From Salminus brasiliensis (taxonomy: Eukaryota; Chordata; Actinopteri; Characiformes; Bryconidae): a DNA stretch of 64,000 nucleotides. This document shows positions 61,861 to 64,000 of the stretch, in pieces; the stretch's first letter is position 1; each line of letters opens with the position of its first letter. The stretch is from contig NC_132879.1 in assembly GCF_030463535.1 (NCBI RefSeq), positions 35,264,425 to 35,328,424 of the forward strand, read 5' to 3'. A program made the position numbers and the translations under genes. Under the pieces are notes generated by a model. That model was not told the DNA's origin. It worked only from the letters and a program-made list of their open reading frames with translations, and ran no database searches.

Positions 61861-61904
61861 AACACTAGCCAGTATACACAACCCTGAGTAGTCTACTTAA
61901 TAAG

Positions 61905-62290
61905 AAACCTAGCTAGCTAGCAGACTACATTTTAGTAAAGACAATGCCTAGTACAATTTAGTAAAAACATTAGTAGCTACACATTAATAACACTAGCTAG
62001 CAGACTACATTTTAATAAGCACAATGTCTAGTTCTTTTTTTTAGTAATTTTGTTTTACATTTTAATAATAACACTAGCTAGTAGACTACATTTTAATAAA
62101 AAAAAATAAAACAGTACATTTTATTACTAACACCTTCTAGCAGACTACATTTTAATAAGCACAGTGCCTAGTACTTTTTAATAGTAAATAAAATTGTACA
62201 TTTTAATAATAACACTAGCTAGCAGACTACATTTGAAAAATCACAGTGACTAGTACGTTTTATTAAAAATAGTTTATAGTATAGTAGTAC
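61905..62290. repeat. AT-rich minisatellite, about 80-bp units, upstream of chpt1
   Basis: The phrase CTAGCTAGCAGACTACATTT recurs at about 61919, 61999, 62080, 62139 and 62221, with AATAAGCACAGTGCCTAGTA between. The unit is about 80 bp, with one short unit of about 59. Confidence 0.85.
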
Positions 62291-62638
62291 TAATCAGCCA
62301 ATCAGCGTAAACAAAAAATCAATTAAAATCTAGCTAATGTATCACTGTATAAATAATAGTAAAATTAATTAAGTAAAATAAAATAATTAAAATGATAAAA
62401 AAGTAAAATAATTAATAAGATATTAGCCAGTAAACTTTACTTCAATTACTGGCTAATTACAAAATCAATCAACATGATAAATCTTTGTCCAACATGATCG
62501 CTTACAGTTGTCTTCTTCTAGGTGTTAATTTTGCCTCTGTAACTGCCATACAATTTTATTTTATTTTTTAACCCATTATTTATTCATAGCACAAGCCAAA
62601 TAAATCAAACCACAAAGCATCGTTTTCATACAGTGACA

Positions 62639-62644
62639 TTTATT
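62639..62644 (-). terminator. poly(A) signal of the unidentified right-hand gene
   Basis: AATAAA on the minus strand, about 590 nt beyond the stop codon of the terminal exon at 63238. Plausible 3' UTR: 63237 to about 62620. Confidence 0.45.
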
Positions 62645-63237
62645 CAGCTCAACCATGCTCAATGAAACAATGTATCTGGTTCAACACATTAGATGAATAT
62701 TTTCATCTTCTGCCCTGTTTAGATGGAAACAGGCTAAGCACTTGAAACCTCTTAACACACTGATGGCCAGAGAGTTACGCTGTTACTACAACGCATAGAG
62801 AATTACTTCATCACATATACTGCAGTATACTAGGGGAAGGGCAAGAGATCTGGGAAAAACAGAGTAAAACAGAACAAAAAAAACATAATTTAAACCTCTA
62901 AATCCTGTTTAGTGGAAGCTACTAGGCCTTCTTCCTGAACCCGGAAGAAACTGAAAGCTTGCCTGCCTCACCACTTTCATGCTACAACAGTTTACGCACA
63001 CTAAAATGAACTGTCCGGTTCAAATGTAGACATGCATCTGAGCTTCAGTGGGGCTTCGGGAAAAGCGGTCTCTCATGAAAGCAGGGTAGACGTAAACAAC
63101 TGGACTATGAACAGGCTTGACTATGGGAACTATAGGTCCATAGGTCCGAACACTGCATGCCATGCCAAAGACTGGACGCACACGTTGTTGATGGGGACTC
63201 TGGGGAAGTACTGGGAAAGCTCTGGGTGAATCAGCCA

Positions 63238-63347
63238 TCAGTCAGATCCCTTCTTCTCAGACTCCGAGGGCTTTGTCTCACTCATGTACTTATCAATTAG
63301 ATGTAAGGGAACGCCACGCTTCATCAGCTCAAAGAACGTAAAACCTC
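63238..63347 (-). CDS. last coding exon of an unidentified gene (partial)
   Basis: A minus-strand frame follows a good acceptor (TTTTCCCCCTCAG before 63347). It encodes about 36 residues, GFTFFELMKRGVPLHLIDKY then MSETKPSESEKKGSD, and stops with TGA at 63240-63238. The end is charged and Ser/Lys-rich. I do not recognise the family. The human neighbour in this place, MYBPC1, ends in an immunoglobulin-like domain, which this does not resemble. Upstream exons must lie right of the window or in the unassigned 63.4-64 kb. Confidence 0.5.
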
Positions 63348-63359
63348 CTGAGGGGGAAA

Positions 63360-64000
63360 AAGACACACAGATTAAAGAGCAGGACAGAGAGAAGGAAAAG
63401 AGGAGAGAGATATAGACTGACAGACTGCAGTATGCAGAAGGCCGGGTGTGCAGCGCCCAAAATGGGTCTCCCACATATCAAGGCTGCAGCTTTATAAAGA
63501 ATAGCTAGGGAAGGACAGGGAGACATAAAGACAGAGAAAGGGAGCAGGAGCAACATCAGGACAAGAAGTCGTCAGTACTGGGCAGGCGCTGCACAAATGC
63601 TGAAGCTGTGAGTATAATCATAGCTACCGTATCGCATCTCATGTCTGCACTCTTATCAGGTAACAAATTATTTGGCGTGTGTTTAGTCTAGAAGACAGCG
63701 GAATGTTTTATCATTCGGAGACTGGCGTTCGTGCTCATTACACTAGCACATAAATAAGATATACATTTGCGGCGCTTGCATATTTGGGTGTGGCAGAGAC
63801 ATTTTTGGTGTTGAGGGACAACTGTAAACAGGCCGAGTTGAGGCTGTTACACACCAAACACACACAAATGACACAAACATGCCAAATATTCAGGCACAAA
63901 TGTTTTTAGCAGCTACACAGCATACAGCAGACACAACATTTTGAGAAATTCCTTGGTATCCATGCCATAAATAAAACAAACAAATGGGCACAATGTCTTT
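63360..64000. other. probable intron of the right-hand gene
   Basis: A purine-rich stretch and unique sequence. No further exon could be recognised. Confidence 0.3.

Noticed and set aside
61208-61891. Several long frames on both strands around chpt1 exon 1 (197, 191 and 128 codons)
   Set aside because: The CpG-rich sequence lacks stop codons. Only the frame continuing into chpt1 exon 1 from the ATG at 61618 has homology.

Overview
The window is nuclear DNA from a ray-finned fish. Long split genes, GT-AG introns, long CA/TG microsatellites and many Tc1-type transposons with their non-autonomous relatives point to a teleost. The repeat flavour suggests an otophysan (characin or catfish type), but that placement is only an inference. 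No prokaryotic, viral, CRISPR or operon features were seen.

Three protein genes can be rebuilt completely. (1) dram1, minus strand, 8369 to 151: seven coding exons, 238 codons, a DRAM-family membrane protein of lysosome and autophagy. (2) gnptab, plus strand, 16002 to 41367: 21 coding exons, 1237 codons, the alpha/beta precursor of GlcNAc-1-phosphotransferase, which marks lysosomal hydrolases with mannose-6-phosphate. (3) chpt1, minus strand, 61618 to 48997: eight coding exons, 382 codons, cholinephosphotransferase. All exon junctions keep frame and all introns are GT-AG. A fourth, unidentified minus-strand gene contributes only its last coding exon (63347 to 63238) and 3' UTR. The order chpt1 - gnptab - dram1 with alternating orientation matches human chromosome 12q23, except that SYCP3, which lies between CHPT1 and GNPTAB in human, was not found.

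Layout: 1-8.4 kb dram1 with repeat-filled introns. 8.4-15.6 kb intergenic, holding an AT-rich minisatellite and two decayed Tc1 elements. 15.6-43.9 kb gnptab with its promoter, introns and a 2.5 kb 3' UTR. 43.9-47.7 kb a convergent intergenic interval carrying a full-length Tc1 element with an uninterrupted 339-codon transposase. 47.7-61.9 kb chpt1. 61.9-62.3 kb an AT-rich minisatellite just upstream of chpt1. 62.6-64 kb the end of the unidentified gene.

Two neighbours share lysosomal biology: GNPTAB supplies lysosomal hydrolases by tagging them, and DRAM1 acts on lysosome-dependent autophagy. CHPT1 makes phosphatidylcholine in the Golgi/ER membrane system. The more unusual content is structural. 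There are near-perfect long hairpins at 5.65, 57.5 and 57.7 kb, and a 112-bp tandem array in gnptab intron 1 whose units each carry a long inverted repeat. TG repeats sit about 10 nt from several 3' splice sites. Several small inverted-repeat elements are present as paired copies within this one window.
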